Below, in pieces: positions 17,137 through 25,914 of a DNA stretch of 64,000 bases (the stretch's first letter is position 1; every line of letters begins with the position of its first letter). The notes under the pieces are model-generated. The model did not search any database. It was not told the DNA's origin and saw only the letters and a program-made list of their open reading frames with translations. The stretch lies in NCBI GenBank assembly GCA_017380635.1, contig JAFODP010000018.1, forward strand, positions 1-64,000, given 5' to 3'. A program made the translations under genes and the position numbers. Source of the stretch: Bacteroidales bacterium. Its GTDB lineage: Bacteria > Bacteroidota > Bacteroidia > Bacteroidales > UBA1402.

Positions 17137-18141
17137 TCAAATGCTAACACAACTGGTTTCCATCAGCAAGGCATCCTGCAGCGCTTGAAAATGAATGGAT
17201 TCTGTCATAGCAGCGGGAACCAAAACTGTTGTGCCTTGCGAAATGGAAAGTTTGTTTTCAGGCGCATCAGGAATACAAGACAATTCCACCGAACCCCGCA
17301 AACAATTGTATACCACAAAACTATCGTCAGCTTTCTTGTTGCGCAGACAAGTTTGTCCCGCCTGCAAGCGCAGCAAGGCAGAGCGAAAATATCGACCATC
17401 CACCAAATCCGCCTGATAGTCTTTTTCGAAATCATAGGCTTTTTTCACATCGCTGTGAAAACGATAATCCAAAGCCTCGGCGGCCAGTTCGGTGTGCAGT
17501 TCACGCGGCTTGCCGTGAGCGTCCAGGCGGTTGTAGTCGTACATGCGATAGGTATAATCGGAACTTTGCTGGATTTCGAGCAAGAGTATGCCGCCCCCAA
17601 TGCTATGCACCAAACCCGGAGGAATATAAAAAACGTCGCCGGCCTGCACCTTGAAACGTCGCAAAACCTCCTCGATACGCTGCTGACGCATCAGAAACTG
17701 GTATTCCACCGTACTGATATTTCGGGTGAAACCGGCAATCAGCGCGGCATAAGGTTCGGCTTTCACCACATACCACATTTCGGTTTTACCATTGGCCTGC
17801 GGACCATAATGCCTACGCGCCATTTCATCGTCGGGATGCACCTGCACCGACAAATCGCGTTTCGCGTCGATAAATTTGAAAAGCAAAGGAAATTGCTTGC
17901 CGCTGCGTGCGTACACTTTTTTACCCAGAATTTCTTCGGGATAACGATCCAACAAATCGGCAAGCGTGCAGCCTTTCATTTCCCCATTGGCCAAAACGGA
18001 AACATCGCCCTCCACTTGAGAGAGTTCCCAGCTTTCGCCCACACCAAACATCGGACGAGGCAACTGCTTGAACTGACTCAAACGGTTGCCACCCCAAATG
18101 GTGCTTTTGTAAATAGGTTCAAAAACGAAAGGATACAACAT
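17137..18141 (-). CDS. manA: Mannose-6-phosphate isomerase, class I
   Basis: This 334-residue cupin-type enzyme interconverts mannose 6-phosphate and fructose 6-phosphate in the cytoplasm. Metal ligands are visible: Q100 and H102 in SVQVHPDD, E121 in GKTEMWYV, and the His of PPGLVHSIG. The last motif is followed by the conserved SDYTYRMYDYNR. The length fits the short bacterial form. It lies 24 bp after the C69 peptidase gene on the same strand; no functional link between the two is obvious. Confidence 0.92.
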   Translation of the reverse strand: MLYPFVFEPIYKSTIWGGNRLSQFKQLPRPMFGVGESWELSQVEGDVSVLANGEMKGCTLADLLDRYPEEILGKKVYARSGKQFPLLFKFIDAKRDLSVQVHPDDEMARRHYGPQANGKTEMWYVVKAEPYAALIAGFTRNISTVEYQFLMRQQRIEEVLRRFKVQAGDVFYIPPGLVHSIGGGILLLEIQQSSDYTYRMYDYNRLDAHGKPRELHTELAAEALDYRFHSDVKKAYDFEKDYQADLVDGRYFRSALLRLQAGQTCLRNKKADDSFVVYNCLRGSVELSCIPDAPENKLSISQGTTVLVPAAMTESIHFQALQDALLMETSCVSI

Positions 18142-18165
18142 CTTTTCAAAAATTAAAGGACGTTC

Positions 18166-19833
18166 TTAGCGTTCCATCAACACTTGGCCATGGTCGTTCA
18201 CCACGCTTTCTATCCATTTTTCGCTGTAAGGCTTTTGGATAGGCGAAGCCGGAATACGATTATTATAACCATTATTCTGGAAACTGCCGTCGGCATTCTG
18301 ACGCTTGATATTTCCGTCGATATATTTTACCATCAGATATTCGTCCAAATCTTTCCATTGTTTGAAAAGTTTCATGGCATTGTTCACACCATATTGGGTA
18401 AGATGAGCCACGCGCTGATGTTTCTTCTTGACAGAAAGCACTTCTTGTTCAAGAGAATCCAGGTATTGAATCTGATGATTTTCGTATTTGTCGATAACGT
18501 TTCTTACTTCGGCACCAATTTCATCGTAACGCAGATAGGCAAATTGCGCAATGCGGTTCACGGCCCAGAACATCGACTGACGATTGTATTCGAGCATCGA
18601 GCCAACGCCTTCGCGCACACAATAAGGCACGCCGGTAGCGCAACAATAGAAAGGCATCAGCGGAGAAGTAGCGGCATCGTCCACACCAAACCAGTAACGG
18701 CCACCAATTTCGTCGGGCAACCACTTACGGCTCTGCGAAACAAACCACCAACCGGTCTGCTGCGTCGCAATGGCGCGTTCGTTGACGTAACGTTTTCCTT
18801 CGTATTCAAAACCCATCGGACGCCAACGATAAGGCAAATGGCTACCACCGGCACCGATATCCTGGGTCATATCCATGGGCGTTCCTTCGTAATGGTCGCG
18901 CATCATATCGGCCAAATCTTTCACCGAAAGTTGACGATTGGGCTTCACATACAAAGGCATGTGGTTTTTCAAATCGTAACCCATGGCATAATCCACGTAA
19001 GCATCCATACCATCGGCATAACGATTGAAGAAAGCCCAAACACGCGCTTCACAGCCACGAGCGCCACCAAAATCGAGCGGAGCATAGACATCGCAAAAAC
19101 TGAATTCTTCGTCGCTACCGCTGAAAATGCCGGCTTTGCGAGCTTCGTCGATAACATCTTCGGAATACAAACAATTTTCCTTGTCGTTGAAATCGATGGT
19201 GGTGATGCGGGCCTGGTTGGCATGCGCCGAAATGTATCCGTCGGGAATGCGCTTGGCCACCCACACGGCACCTTTATTGATATTGACACCATTTTCGAAT
19301 TGAGGAATCTTGGCCATCACTTCCATAATCCAGACTTCGTTCTTGTCGGCAATGGAGAAAGATTCACCCGAAGAATAATAACCGTAAGTCTGCAACAAAT
19401 CGTCCATCACATGAATGGCTTCGCGAGCGGTCTTGGCTCTTTGCAAAGTAAGATAAATAAGTGAACCATAATCGATAAGACCCGTTGTATCTGCAAACTC
19501 CGGACGTCCACCGAAAGTGGTTTCGCCAATGGCCAACTGACATTCATTCATGTTTCCTATCACCGAATAGGTTTCGGCCACTTGGGGAATTTCGCCCAAA
19601 TATTTACCTGTATCCCATTCGTAAATGGGCACCATCGCGCCCTTGCCATATTTCATGGCCGGACGGAAATAGAGTTCGCCATACAACTGATGTGAATCGG
19701 CTGCATAAGTAATCATAACCGAACCGTCGGTGCTGGCGGCAGGCGTCACAATAAGGTTGGTACAAGCATCGGCCTGATGATAAGCAAACATCGCCATCAG
19801 CGCCAAAAACAATGCCTTACAAATTTTTCTCAT
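18166..19833 (-). CDS. Secreted peptidase family C69 dipeptidase
   Basis: This 555-residue protein is an N-terminal nucleophile hydrolase. A signal peptide of about 23 residues ends in ADA and is followed at once by C24 in CTNLIV, so signal cleavage would itself expose the catalytic Cys. The core shows ITYAADSHQLYGEL, MNECQLAIGETTFGG and a YGY-SSGESFSIAD segment usual in C69 enzymes. It would act in the periplasm on dipeptides. It lies 16 bp after lplA. Specificity is not known. Confidence 0.88.
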   Translation of the reverse strand: MRKICKALFLALMAMFAYHQADACTNLIVTPAASTDGSVMITYAADSHQLYGELYFRPAMKYGKGAMVPIYEWDTGKYLGEIPQVAETYSVIGNMNECQLAIGETTFGGRPEFADTTGLIDYGSLIYLTLQRAKTAREAIHVMDDLLQTYGYYSSGESFSIADKNEVWIMEVMAKIPQFENGVNINKGAVWVAKRIPDGYISAHANQARITTIDFNDKENCLYSEDVIDEARKAGIFSGSDEEFSFCDVYAPLDFGGARGCEARVWAFFNRYADGMDAYVDYAMGYDLKNHMPLYVKPNRQLSVKDLADMMRDHYEGTPMDMTQDIGAGGSHLPYRWRPMGFEYEGKRYVNERAIATQQTGWWFVSQSRKWLPDEIGGRYWFGVDDAATSPLMPFYCCATGVPYCVREGVGSMLEYNRQSMFWAVNRIAQFAYLRYDEIGAEVRNVIDKYENHQIQYLDSLEQEVLSVKKKHQRVAHLTQYGVNNAMKLFKQWKDLDEYLMVKYIDGNIKRQNADGSFQNNGYNNRIPASPIQKPYSEKWIESVVNDHGQVLMER

Positions 19834-19849
19834 ATCGTTTTAGTTTAAT

Positions 19850-20596
19850 TTATCTTTTGAATATCCATGCTTGCTGTCGATACTTTTGTTCTGCCAAAAG
19901 AGCGATTTCTGCTTCCTCTTGTTCGCTGAATGTCTGCATTGAACTTTGAAAATAGGCGCAAGAAAGACGGGCAAAGTTATCGAAAAAAGCCTTAGCTTCC
20001 ATATTTCCCGGCAAAAAAGCACGCAAATTCACCACCGGCGATGGCTGCGAATGAACGCCTCGCAAACTGAGTGCTTGTTTTTTCTCGTTCAATCGCACCG
20101 ACTGGTCGGAAAGAATTTCCAAACCCAAAGCCCCATGAAGATGCCTCAAGTTGCTATCGTACAAGAGGGTGCCATGCTGCAAGGCGCGTTGTTGGGCAAA
20201 ATGCGAAGCCGTGCCGGTAATTTTCCGCTCATTAATCCACAAATCCTTGCGATTGCCAATATCTACCTTCAGCCCCATTTGACGCAAAATCTCCACCACC
20301 GGATGCAAGAAATCCTTGCTAAGCGGACTGGCATTGCGCGGCCCTACAAAACAGAAATTCAGATTGCCTTCATCGTGATACACCGCACCACCTCCCGATA
20401 TGCGTCGGCAAATGGCAATATCGTGTGCGGTACAATAATCGAGATCGACTTCGCGAGCGGCCACCTGGTTGCAACCCAAAATCACCGAAGGATGGTTGAC
20501 ATACAGAAACAAAGCATCCTGCCCGGAATGAAACAGCCATTCTTCGGCCGCCAGATTCCAGGCAGGATCGTTATACTTGCTGCGGTAAACCTGCAT
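19850..20596 (-). CDS. lplA: Lipoate-protein ligase A
   Basis: This 248-residue enzyme would attach scavenged lipoate to E2 or GcvH proteins. It has the family hallmark RRISGGGAVYHDEGNLNF near residue 84, the lipoyl-AMP binding motif, and a GTASHFAQQRALQHGTLL segment with the usual loop before the second domain. Its ATG shares one base with the stop of the aldolase gene (TAATG arrangement), so it is translationally coupled to it. The separate C-terminal domain of long LplA enzymes seems short here. Confidence 0.88.
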   Translation of the reverse strand: MQVYRSKYNDPAWNLAAEEWLFHSGQDALFLYVNHPSVILGCNQVAAREVDLDYCTAHDIAICRRISGGGAVYHDEGNLNFCFVGPRNASPLSKDFLHPVVEILRQMGLKVDIGNRKDLWINERKITGTASHFAQQRALQHGTLLYDSNLRHLHGALGLEILSDQSVRLNEKKQALSLRGVHSQPSPVVNLRAFLPGNMEAKAFFDNFARLSCAYFQSSMQTFSEQEEAEIALLAEQKYRQQAWIFKR

Positions 20597-21894
20597 TATT
20601 TCACGTTGAAAGCCACGCGCAATTCTTCGATTTCCTGCTCACCGATAGGACAAAGCGGGCCGATAGCCGAAGCCATCACCAAAGAATTAGCACTAAACTC
20701 TGCCACTTCCAGATAGTCGAAAGTCTGCATCAAGCGGTCGCCCGTCACGATAACGCAGTTGTTTTCCACCAGGATAGCACGATTGCTGGCAAAAAGTTTG
20801 GCTGTTTTATCCACCGCCTTATAAATATCGCTGAAAGGAATGGTGGGCATATCCTGCAAGAAAATCCAGCTTTCGGGAATGGTACGCACATCGAATTTCT
20901 GACCCGTCACGGCAAAAGCCATCAAATTGGGCGACTGCGTGGTGATGATAGAATTGATATGCGGATTTTCCTGATAGATACGATGATGCAAAGCTACTGA
21001 ACGAGAAGGCGTTTTGCCGGCCTCAGCCATACCGTCACGCACTTGGACGATATCTTCGGGCTGAATATCCCAACGTGGCACATTGGGCGAAGTAATCAGA
21101 AAATCGTTGTTTCTCCAACGGCAAGAAACCGTACCATAAGTGGAAATCATCAATCCTTGGTTGCACGAACGACGAATCACGTTGCACATTTCCGTACGGA
21201 TAGCGCGTTCGTCCGAAGGATAATTAACATCCATGTAATGAGGAATATTGTGCGGAATACTCAGATTGAAATCGCTGATAAGTTCGTTGCTGAGCGTATT
21301 GATTTTTCCGATGTGACCGGCATTCACCAAGGTGCGGCAGCAGAATTCGAGGGTTTCGAAGCGTTCGTAAGCATCCATCATATCGACACCGCCCAACACC
21401 ACACCATGGTTTTCCAGAATAACGGCTTTGTATTTTTCGTTCTTAAATTCCTCTGCAATCACCTGGCCCAATTCCTGGCTACCGGGACAAGCATATTTAG
21501 CGTAACCGATTTCGCCACAGATATTTTTGGCCTGCGGAATGATATTGGTATTGGGAATTTGACGAGCGATACTGAAAGCCACCAAACCTGGGGGATGTGC
21601 GTGGATAACAGCCGAAATTTCGGGACGCGTGTCGTAGATGGCCTTATGGAAAGGATATTCCGACGAAGGCTTGTGCGGACCCACGATGGTGCCGTCTTTT
21701 TTCACGCAAACGATATCCTTGGGAGTCAAAGTACCTTTGTCGATGGCAGAAGGCGTTACCCAAATATCACCGTTTTCGTCCTTAATGGAAATGTTACCTC
21801 CTGAAGTGGTGGTCATACCACTGCGATAGATGCGGCCGATAATCACATTGATTTGTTCGGCGGGATGCATCATTTTGGTGTCTAACTGTTTCAT
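20596..21894 (-). CDS. Tandem class II aldolase/adducin protein with degenerate second domain
   Basis: This 432-residue protein holds two class II aldolase domains in a row. Domain 1 (about 1-205) keeps the fuculose aldolase metal site: HAHPPG and NHGV, and the SGGNIS phosphate loop. Domain 2 (about 225-432) aligns over its length but reads TTQSPN and ENNCV where the His residues should be, and STYGTVS in place of SGGNIS. So domain 1 may be catalytic and domain 2 a structural or regulatory partner. Class II aldolases cut sugar phosphates; the substrate here is unknown. It is upstream of lplA with a one-base overlap. Confidence 0.82.
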   Translation of the reverse strand: MKQLDTKMMHPAEQINVIIGRIYRSGMTTTSGGNISIKDENGDIWVTPSAIDKGTLTPKDIVCVKKDGTIVGPHKPSSEYPFHKAIYDTRPEISAVIHAHPPGLVAFSIARQIPNTNIIPQAKNICGEIGYAKYACPGSQELGQVIAEEFKNEKYKAVILENHGVVLGGVDMMDAYERFETLEFCCRTLVNAGHIGKINTLSNELISDFNLSIPHNIPHYMDVNYPSDERAIRTEMCNVIRRSCNQGLMISTYGTVSCRWRNNDFLITSPNVPRWDIQPEDIVQVRDGMAEAGKTPSRSVALHHRIYQENPHINSIITTQSPNLMAFAVTGQKFDVRTIPESWIFLQDMPTIPFSDIYKAVDKTAKLFASNRAILVENNCVIVTGDRLMQTFDYLEVAEFSANSLVMASAIGPLCPIGEQEIEELRVAFNVK

Positions 21895-21903
21895 AATATG
21901 GAT

Positions 21904-22446
21904 TTATTTTGAGAGTCTGAAATAAAGTTGATCGAAGAAAGCCCATTGCACGATGCCGCTGGCCACCGACACATTGAGCGAATGCTTGGTACCAAATTGC
22001 GGAATTTCCACACAATGATGACAGAGGTCCACCACTTCTTGCTGCACGCCTTTCACTTCGTGACCCAGAACGATGGCATATTTCTCGTCTTTCTTCAGTT
22101 GTAATTGCTCGAGCGAAACGCTGTCGTGCGCCTGTTCCACCGCGTAGATGATGTAACCTTGATCTTTGAGTTTCTGCACCGCGGCAATGGTATCGCTCTC
22201 GTATTCCCAAGCCACCGTGTTTTCTGCCCCCAAAGCCGTTTTATGAATTTCGGGATGCGGCGGACAACAGCAAATGCCGCAAAGTACAATTTTTTCTACG
22301 CGAAAAGCATCAGCCGTACGGAACACCGAACCCACATTGTGCTGACTGCGCACATTATCGAGCAGCACCACCAAAGGTATTTTTTCGGAAGCCTTGAATT
22401 CTGCTTCCGTCATGCGGTTCATTTCCAATACACTGAGCTTTTTCAT
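21904..22446 (-). CDS. TrmH/SpoU-family RNA methyltransferase
   Basis: This 180-residue SPOUT methyltransferase would place a 2'-O-methyl group on tRNA or rRNA. The three SpoU motifs are present: LDNVRSQHNVGSVFRTADA, IVLGHEVKGV and EIPQFGTKHSLNVSVASGI, which build the knotted SAM site. The start at MKKLSVLEM (22446) is preferred; a further upstream ATG adds ten residues without family likeness. A TACTTTTG box on the minus strand at 22518-22511 is its probable -7. The target nucleotide is not known. Confidence 0.87.
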   Translation of the reverse strand: MKKLSVLEMNRMTEAEFKASEKIPLVVLLDNVRSQHNVGSVFRTADAFRVEKIVLCGICCCPPHPEIHKTALGAENTVAWEYESDTIAAVQKLKDQGYIIYAVEQAHDSVSLEQLQLKKDEKYAIVLGHEVKGVQQEVVDLCHHCVEIPQFGTKHSLNVSVASGIVQWAFFDQLYFRLSK

Positions 22447-22510
22447 TCGATATATTTTTTTCGGATGCTGCAGCATGCAGAGGGCATTTGCAGCGAGCCT
22501 TACAACAAGG

Positions 22511-22552
22511 CAAAAGTAATATTTAATTCCTCAAAAAAAAATAGTATCTTCG
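22511..22552. promoter_or_regulatory. Divergent -7 boxes for the methyltransferase and transporter genes
   Basis: Minus strand: TACTTTTG at 22518-22511 (exact box). Plus strand: TATCTTCG at 22545-22552 (one mismatch). Neither has a clean TTTG at 19-20 nt. Confidence 0.45.
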
Positions 22553-22578
22553 CGCTCCGAAAAAAATCAATCACATTT

Positions 22579-23949
22579 ATGAAACAAAAATTTTCCAAGG
22601 CTTTTTGGGTAGCCAACACCGTTGAATTGTTGGAACGTCTGGCTTACTACGCCGTCTTCATCGTCATCACATTGTATTTGTCCAATATCTGGGGATTTTC
22701 CGATATCGAAGCCGGTATGATTGCCGGTATTTTCTCGGCTTGTCTGTATCTTTTGCCCACTTTCGTGGGAGCCTATGCCGATAAAATCGGATTCCGTGCC
22801 TCGCTGATGGCAGCCTTTTCCTTGCTGAGCGTGGGATATCTGGGCTTGGGCATCCTGCCTACTTTGCTCGAAAGCGCCGGTTTGGTAAGTTATGGCGAAA
22901 GCACTGTATTTACGGGCATTCAAACTTCCGTCCTGCGTTGGAGCATTGCTCCCGTGTTGGTGCTGATTGTGTGCGGTGGTGCTTTCATCAAGGCGGTGAT
23001 TTCGGGAACGGTGGCTCGCGAAACCACTTCCGAAAACCGTGCTCGCGGCTACTCCATTTTCTATATGATGGTGAATATTGGTGCTTTCACCGGCAAGTCG
23101 GTGGTGGATCCTTTGCGTAAAAGCTTGGGCGACTCTGGCTTGATTTACCTCAATTATTTCTCTGCCGCCATGACTATTCTGGCTTTGTTGGCCATCATCT
23201 TCTTCTACAAATCGGCCAAAACCGAAGGTCAAGGCAAGAGTTTCAAGGAATTGTGGCGCGGTTTGATAAAAGTTTGCTGCAATGTTCGTCTGCTGATACT
23301 GATTCTTATCGTGAGCGGTTTCTGGATGATACAGAGCCAAATGTACGCCACCATGCCCAAATACGTGCTGCGACTTATCGGCGAAAGCGCTTCGCCCGGT
23401 TGGTATGCCAACGTAAACCCGCTGATTGTTTTTGTCTGCGTGAATATGATTACTTCCCTGATGGCCAAACGCAAAGCCCTGACTTCCATGACCATCGGTA
23501 TGGCCATTATTCCCGTGTCGGCTTTCGTTATGTCATTGGGACATCAGTTGCATGCTGAGAGCATCATGGGCCTGCATCCCGTTGCCTTCATGATGATTAT
23601 CGGTATTGCTTTGCAAGCCTTGGCCGAATGCTTCATCTCGCCCCGATATTTGGAATATTTTTCTTTGCAAGCGCCCAAAGGTGAAGAAGGACTTTACTTG
23701 GGATTCAGTCATTTGCACTCGTTCTTCTCGTATTTGTTTGCCTTCGGATTGTCGGGTATCCTGCTCGATAAATATTGTCCCGATCCTCGTTTGTTCGATT
23801 CGGCCGAAGCTTACGCCCAAGCCACTGCCAACGCACATTATATTTGGTACGTATTCGTAGGCATCGGCTTGATTTCTATTATCGCGCTGATTATCTACAA
23901 CTTCGTTACCCAACGCATCGACCGTAAAAAAGCTTTACAAAACAAATAA
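22579..23949 (+). CDS. POT/PTR-family peptide transporter (MFS)
   Basis: This 456-residue membrane protein has the POT signature in its first helix, NTVELLERLAYYAVF, which carries the ExxER proton-coupling motif. About twelve hydrophobic segments follow, with a charged central loop (about 215-235). It would import di- or tripeptides with protons. The start at 22579 is chosen because the frame upstream runs through the divergent methyltransferase gene and has no family likeness. The aldo/keto reductase gene follows after 4 bp. Confidence 0.85.
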   Translation: MKQKFSKAFWVANTVELLERLAYYAVFIVITLYLSNIWGFSDIEAGMIAGIFSACLYLLPTFVGAYADKIGFRASLMAAFSLLSVGYLGLGILPTLLESAGLVSYGESTVFTGIQTSVLRWSIAPVLVLIVCGGAFIKAVISGTVARETTSENRARGYSIFYMMVNIGAFTGKSVVDPLRKSLGDSGLIYLNYFSAAMTILALLAIIFFYKSAKTEGQGKSFKELWRGLIKVCCNVRLLILILIVSGFWMIQSQMYATMPKYVLRLIGESASPGWYANVNPLIVFVCVNMITSLMAKRKALTSMTIGMAIIPVSAFVMSLGHQLHAESIMGLHPVAFMMIIGIALQALAECFISPRYLEYFSLQAPKGEEGLYLGFSHLHSFFSYLFAFGLSGILLDKYCPDPRLFDSAEAYAQATANAHYIWYVFVGIGLISIIALIIYNFVTQRIDRKKALQNK

Positions 23950-23953
23950 AGCT

Positions 23954-24961
23954 ATGAATAGCGCCCACTACACTCCTCGTCACGATCGTTACGATGCCGG
24001 CATGAAATACCGCCGTTGCGGAAAAAGCGGCATTCTGTTGCCTGAAATTTCTTTGGGCTTATGGCATAATTTTGGCGAGAACGATCCCCTTCCGCGTTCC
24101 ATGGAAATGTTGCATTATGCTTTCGATCAGGGCATTACCCATTTCGATTTGGCCAATAATTATGGTCCGCCTTATGGTTCGGCCGAAAAAACTTTCGGTA
24201 TCGCCATGAAGCAATCGTTCCGTCCTTATCGCGACGAGATGTTCATTTCTACCAAAGCGGGCTACGATATGTGGCCGGGGCCTTACGGCAATTGGGGTTC
24301 GCGTAAGTATCTGATGGCCAGTCTCGATCAGAGTCTCAAACGCATGAATTTGGACTACGTCGATTTGTTTTACAGTCATCGCTACGATCCCGAAACGCCT
24401 TTGGAAGAAACGCTGCAAGCCTTGGTGGATATCGTGCGTCAGGGAAAGGCTTTGTATGTGGGTATTTCGCGCTGGCCCAAGGAAGCCGCCCAAGTTGCCT
24501 ACGATTATCTAGCCGCCCACGATGTGCCTTGCCTTATTTACCAAGGTCGTTATCATCTGCTCGATCGCGAAGTGGAAAAGGAAGGTATCTTGCAACAAGC
24601 CAAAGACAATGGCGCCGGCTTCATCGGATTTTCTCCTTTGGCACAGGGTTTGCTCAGCGACCGCTATCTGAACGGCATTCCTGCCGATTCGCGCATGGCG
24701 CACGATGGCCGATACCTCAAACCCGAAGCCTTGAACGATAGCACTCTCCGCCGCATCAAAGCCCTGAACCTCATTGCTCTACAGCGCGGACAAAGCCTGG
24801 CCGAAATGGCCTTGGCCTGGTTGCTGAAAGACGATTTGGTAAGCAGTGTCATTATCGGTGCCAGCTCGACAGCTCAAATCGAAAAGAACCTGAAAGCGCT
24901 CCGCAACACCACGTTCAGCCCCACCGAACTCGACGCCATCGAAAATGCCTGCAAGGAGTGA
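23954..24961 (+). CDS. Aldo/keto reductase, YghZ-like
   Basis: This 335-residue (beta/alpha)8 oxidoreductase resembles YghZ/GpR enzymes that reduce glyceraldehyde 3-phosphate and other aldehydes with NADPH. Visible are the start MKYRRCGKSG, the catalytic DLANNYGPPYGSAE block with Asp and Tyr, the catalytic Lys in FISTKAGYDMWPGPYG and the catalytic His in YSHRYDP. The cofactor end has IIGASSTAQIEKNL. It is co-transcribed with the peptide transporter. The physiological substrate is not known. Confidence 0.9.
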   Translation: MNSAHYTPRHDRYDAGMKYRRCGKSGILLPEISLGLWHNFGENDPLPRSMEMLHYAFDQGITHFDLANNYGPPYGSAEKTFGIAMKQSFRPYRDEMFISTKAGYDMWPGPYGNWGSRKYLMASLDQSLKRMNLDYVDLFYSHRYDPETPLEETLQALVDIVRQGKALYVGISRWPKEAAQVAYDYLAAHDVPCLIYQGRYHLLDREVEKEGILQQAKDNGAGFIGFSPLAQGLLSDRYLNGIPADSRMAHDGRYLKPEALNDSTLRRIKALNLIALQRGQSLAEMALAWLLKDDLVSSVIIGASSTAQIEKNLKALRNTTFSPTELDAIENACKE

Positions 24962-25044
24962 AAATGCAAACTCCGTTATGATAATCATTTTCCACTATAA
25001 TGTGGACGATTAACAAATTTAATGGAGTGAATTCTATATTGATT

Positions 25045-25707
25045 TTACATAGTCCAATTCATACGATTCATTATACGAAGTTTAACCGCTTCAAATCTGT
25101 CAAGGGCCACGATCCATTTTGGAAGATCTTGATTAATCCATCCCATTACTCGCAGCAAGTCTTTATGAATCGATGTTACCCTATTCAAATTCCAGCAGAT
25201 GGATTCGTTATGAAATATCCTGTTTCTAAATGTCCTGATGGCATTTAACGGCGCAGATAAATTCTTGCGCTGACGCAAGTTTTTAGGCATATATGGAAAT
25301 GCCCTTCGCAAATGTTTCCATAGTATATTTTCGTATTCACTATTGAGCAAAGACACCCAAAATCCCAATGTTAATTCTGCTATCACCTTAGATGGTGTAA
25401 TCATTTCGTGTCTTCCCGCAATTTGCTTGCAAGCTTGTGATACATAACGATCTAGATTTATCAGACTAGGCGTTTTAGAAAAAATAACATACCAATCCTC
25501 ACGACCGGCCATTGTTTCTAATTCACGGCTCATAGCATTGCGCAATGCCACTTCTAACACAGAAAGACAAGGATAAAACGATTCAGCCAATTCAATGTTG
25601 CAGCAATAGTGCATAATAGCTCGATTCTCATCTTTGTGTAATTTAAAATACCTCTCCATTCTTTTGGTAGAGAAAACTTTATCGAAATATTTTTTGTTAT
25701 AATCCAT
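25045..25707 (-). CDS. Abi_2 family HEPN protein (AbiD/AbiF-like)
   Basis: This 220-residue protein matches the Abi_2 family of abortive infection proteins. Near residue 165 it has R-N-R-I-F-H, the R-x4-H motif of HEPN ribonucleases, preceded by LNAIRTFRN. The N-terminal half has the helical pattern of the family (CLSVLEVALRNAM). It is AT-richer than both neighbours and stands alone between two unrelated genes, which suggests transfer. An exact -7 box for it lies at 25810-25803. Directly upstream, on the other strand, is a promoter and terminator that would make a short RNA; RNA control is known for some relatives. Confidence 0.82.
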   Translation of the reverse strand: MDYNKKYFDKVFSTKRMERYFKLHKDENRAIMHYCCNIELAESFYPCLSVLEVALRNAMSRELETMAGREDWYVIFSKTPSLINLDRYVSQACKQIAGRHEMITPSKVIAELTLGFWVSLLNSEYENILWKHLRRAFPYMPKNLRQRKNLSAPLNAIRTFRNRIFHNESICWNLNRVTSIHKDLLRVMGWINQDLPKWIVALDRFEAVKLRIMNRMNWTM

Positions 25708-25723
25708 ATTCTATATACATTTG
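25693..25723 (+). promoter_or_regulatory. Promoter of the candidate small RNA
   Basis: TTTG at 25693-25696, 19-nt spacer, TACATTTG at 25716-25723: an exact match to the Bacteroidales consensus. It points away from the Abi_2 gene and overlaps its first codons. Confidence 0.7.
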
Positions 25724-25729
25724 CAGCGC

Positions 25730-25788
25730 AGTCCCGGTAATTCCTCTCCCTGATATTAGATGCAGGTGATGAATCCGGGTTTTTTATT
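25730..25788 (+). ncRNA. Candidate 57-nt small RNA beside the Abi_2 gene
   Basis: The transcript predicted from the promoter would start near 25730 and end at six T (25780-25785). It folds as one hairpin: CCCGG (25733-25737) with CCGGG (25775-25779), a two-base bulge, ATTC (25740-25743) with GAAT (25771-25774), and an inner CCTG/CAGG. It has no open frame of note. It is complementary to the 5' untranslated part of the Abi_2 mRNA if that starts at its -7 box. It could be an RNA antitoxin, an antisense regulator or simply a short leader. Confidence 0.45.
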
Positions 25789-25802
25789 CCTTTACTTTCT
25801 CA

Positions 25803-25810
25803 CAAAGATA
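25803..25810 (-). promoter_or_regulatory. -7 box for the Abi_2 gene
   Basis: TATCTTTG on the minus strand, 96 bp before the Abi_2 ATG; no TTTG at the -33 position. A transcript from here would carry the complement of the small RNA candidate in its leader. Confidence 0.45.
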
Positions 25811-25861
25811 ATTGTACAACATAGGGTTTGTCAATACTTTCGACCAGCCTTTTCTCAACAA

Positions 25862-25909
25862 AAACACCAGGCCCTTGTCAACAAAATTGTTGACAAGGGC
25901 CTGGTGTTT
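25862..25909 (-). terminator. Long perfect hairpin, probable terminator
   Basis: Twenty-three-bp perfect stem (25862-25884 with 25887-25909) with a two-base gap at the turn. On the minus strand it runs into five T. It is placed to end the GH28 transcript. Its length is unusual for a terminator. Confidence 0.6.
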
Positions 25910-25914
25910 CTTGA

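Noticed and set aside
18184..19464. 426-codon open frame opposite the C69 peptidase
   Set aside because: The peptidase frame has a signal peptide and catalytic Cys; the opposite frame has nothing comparable.
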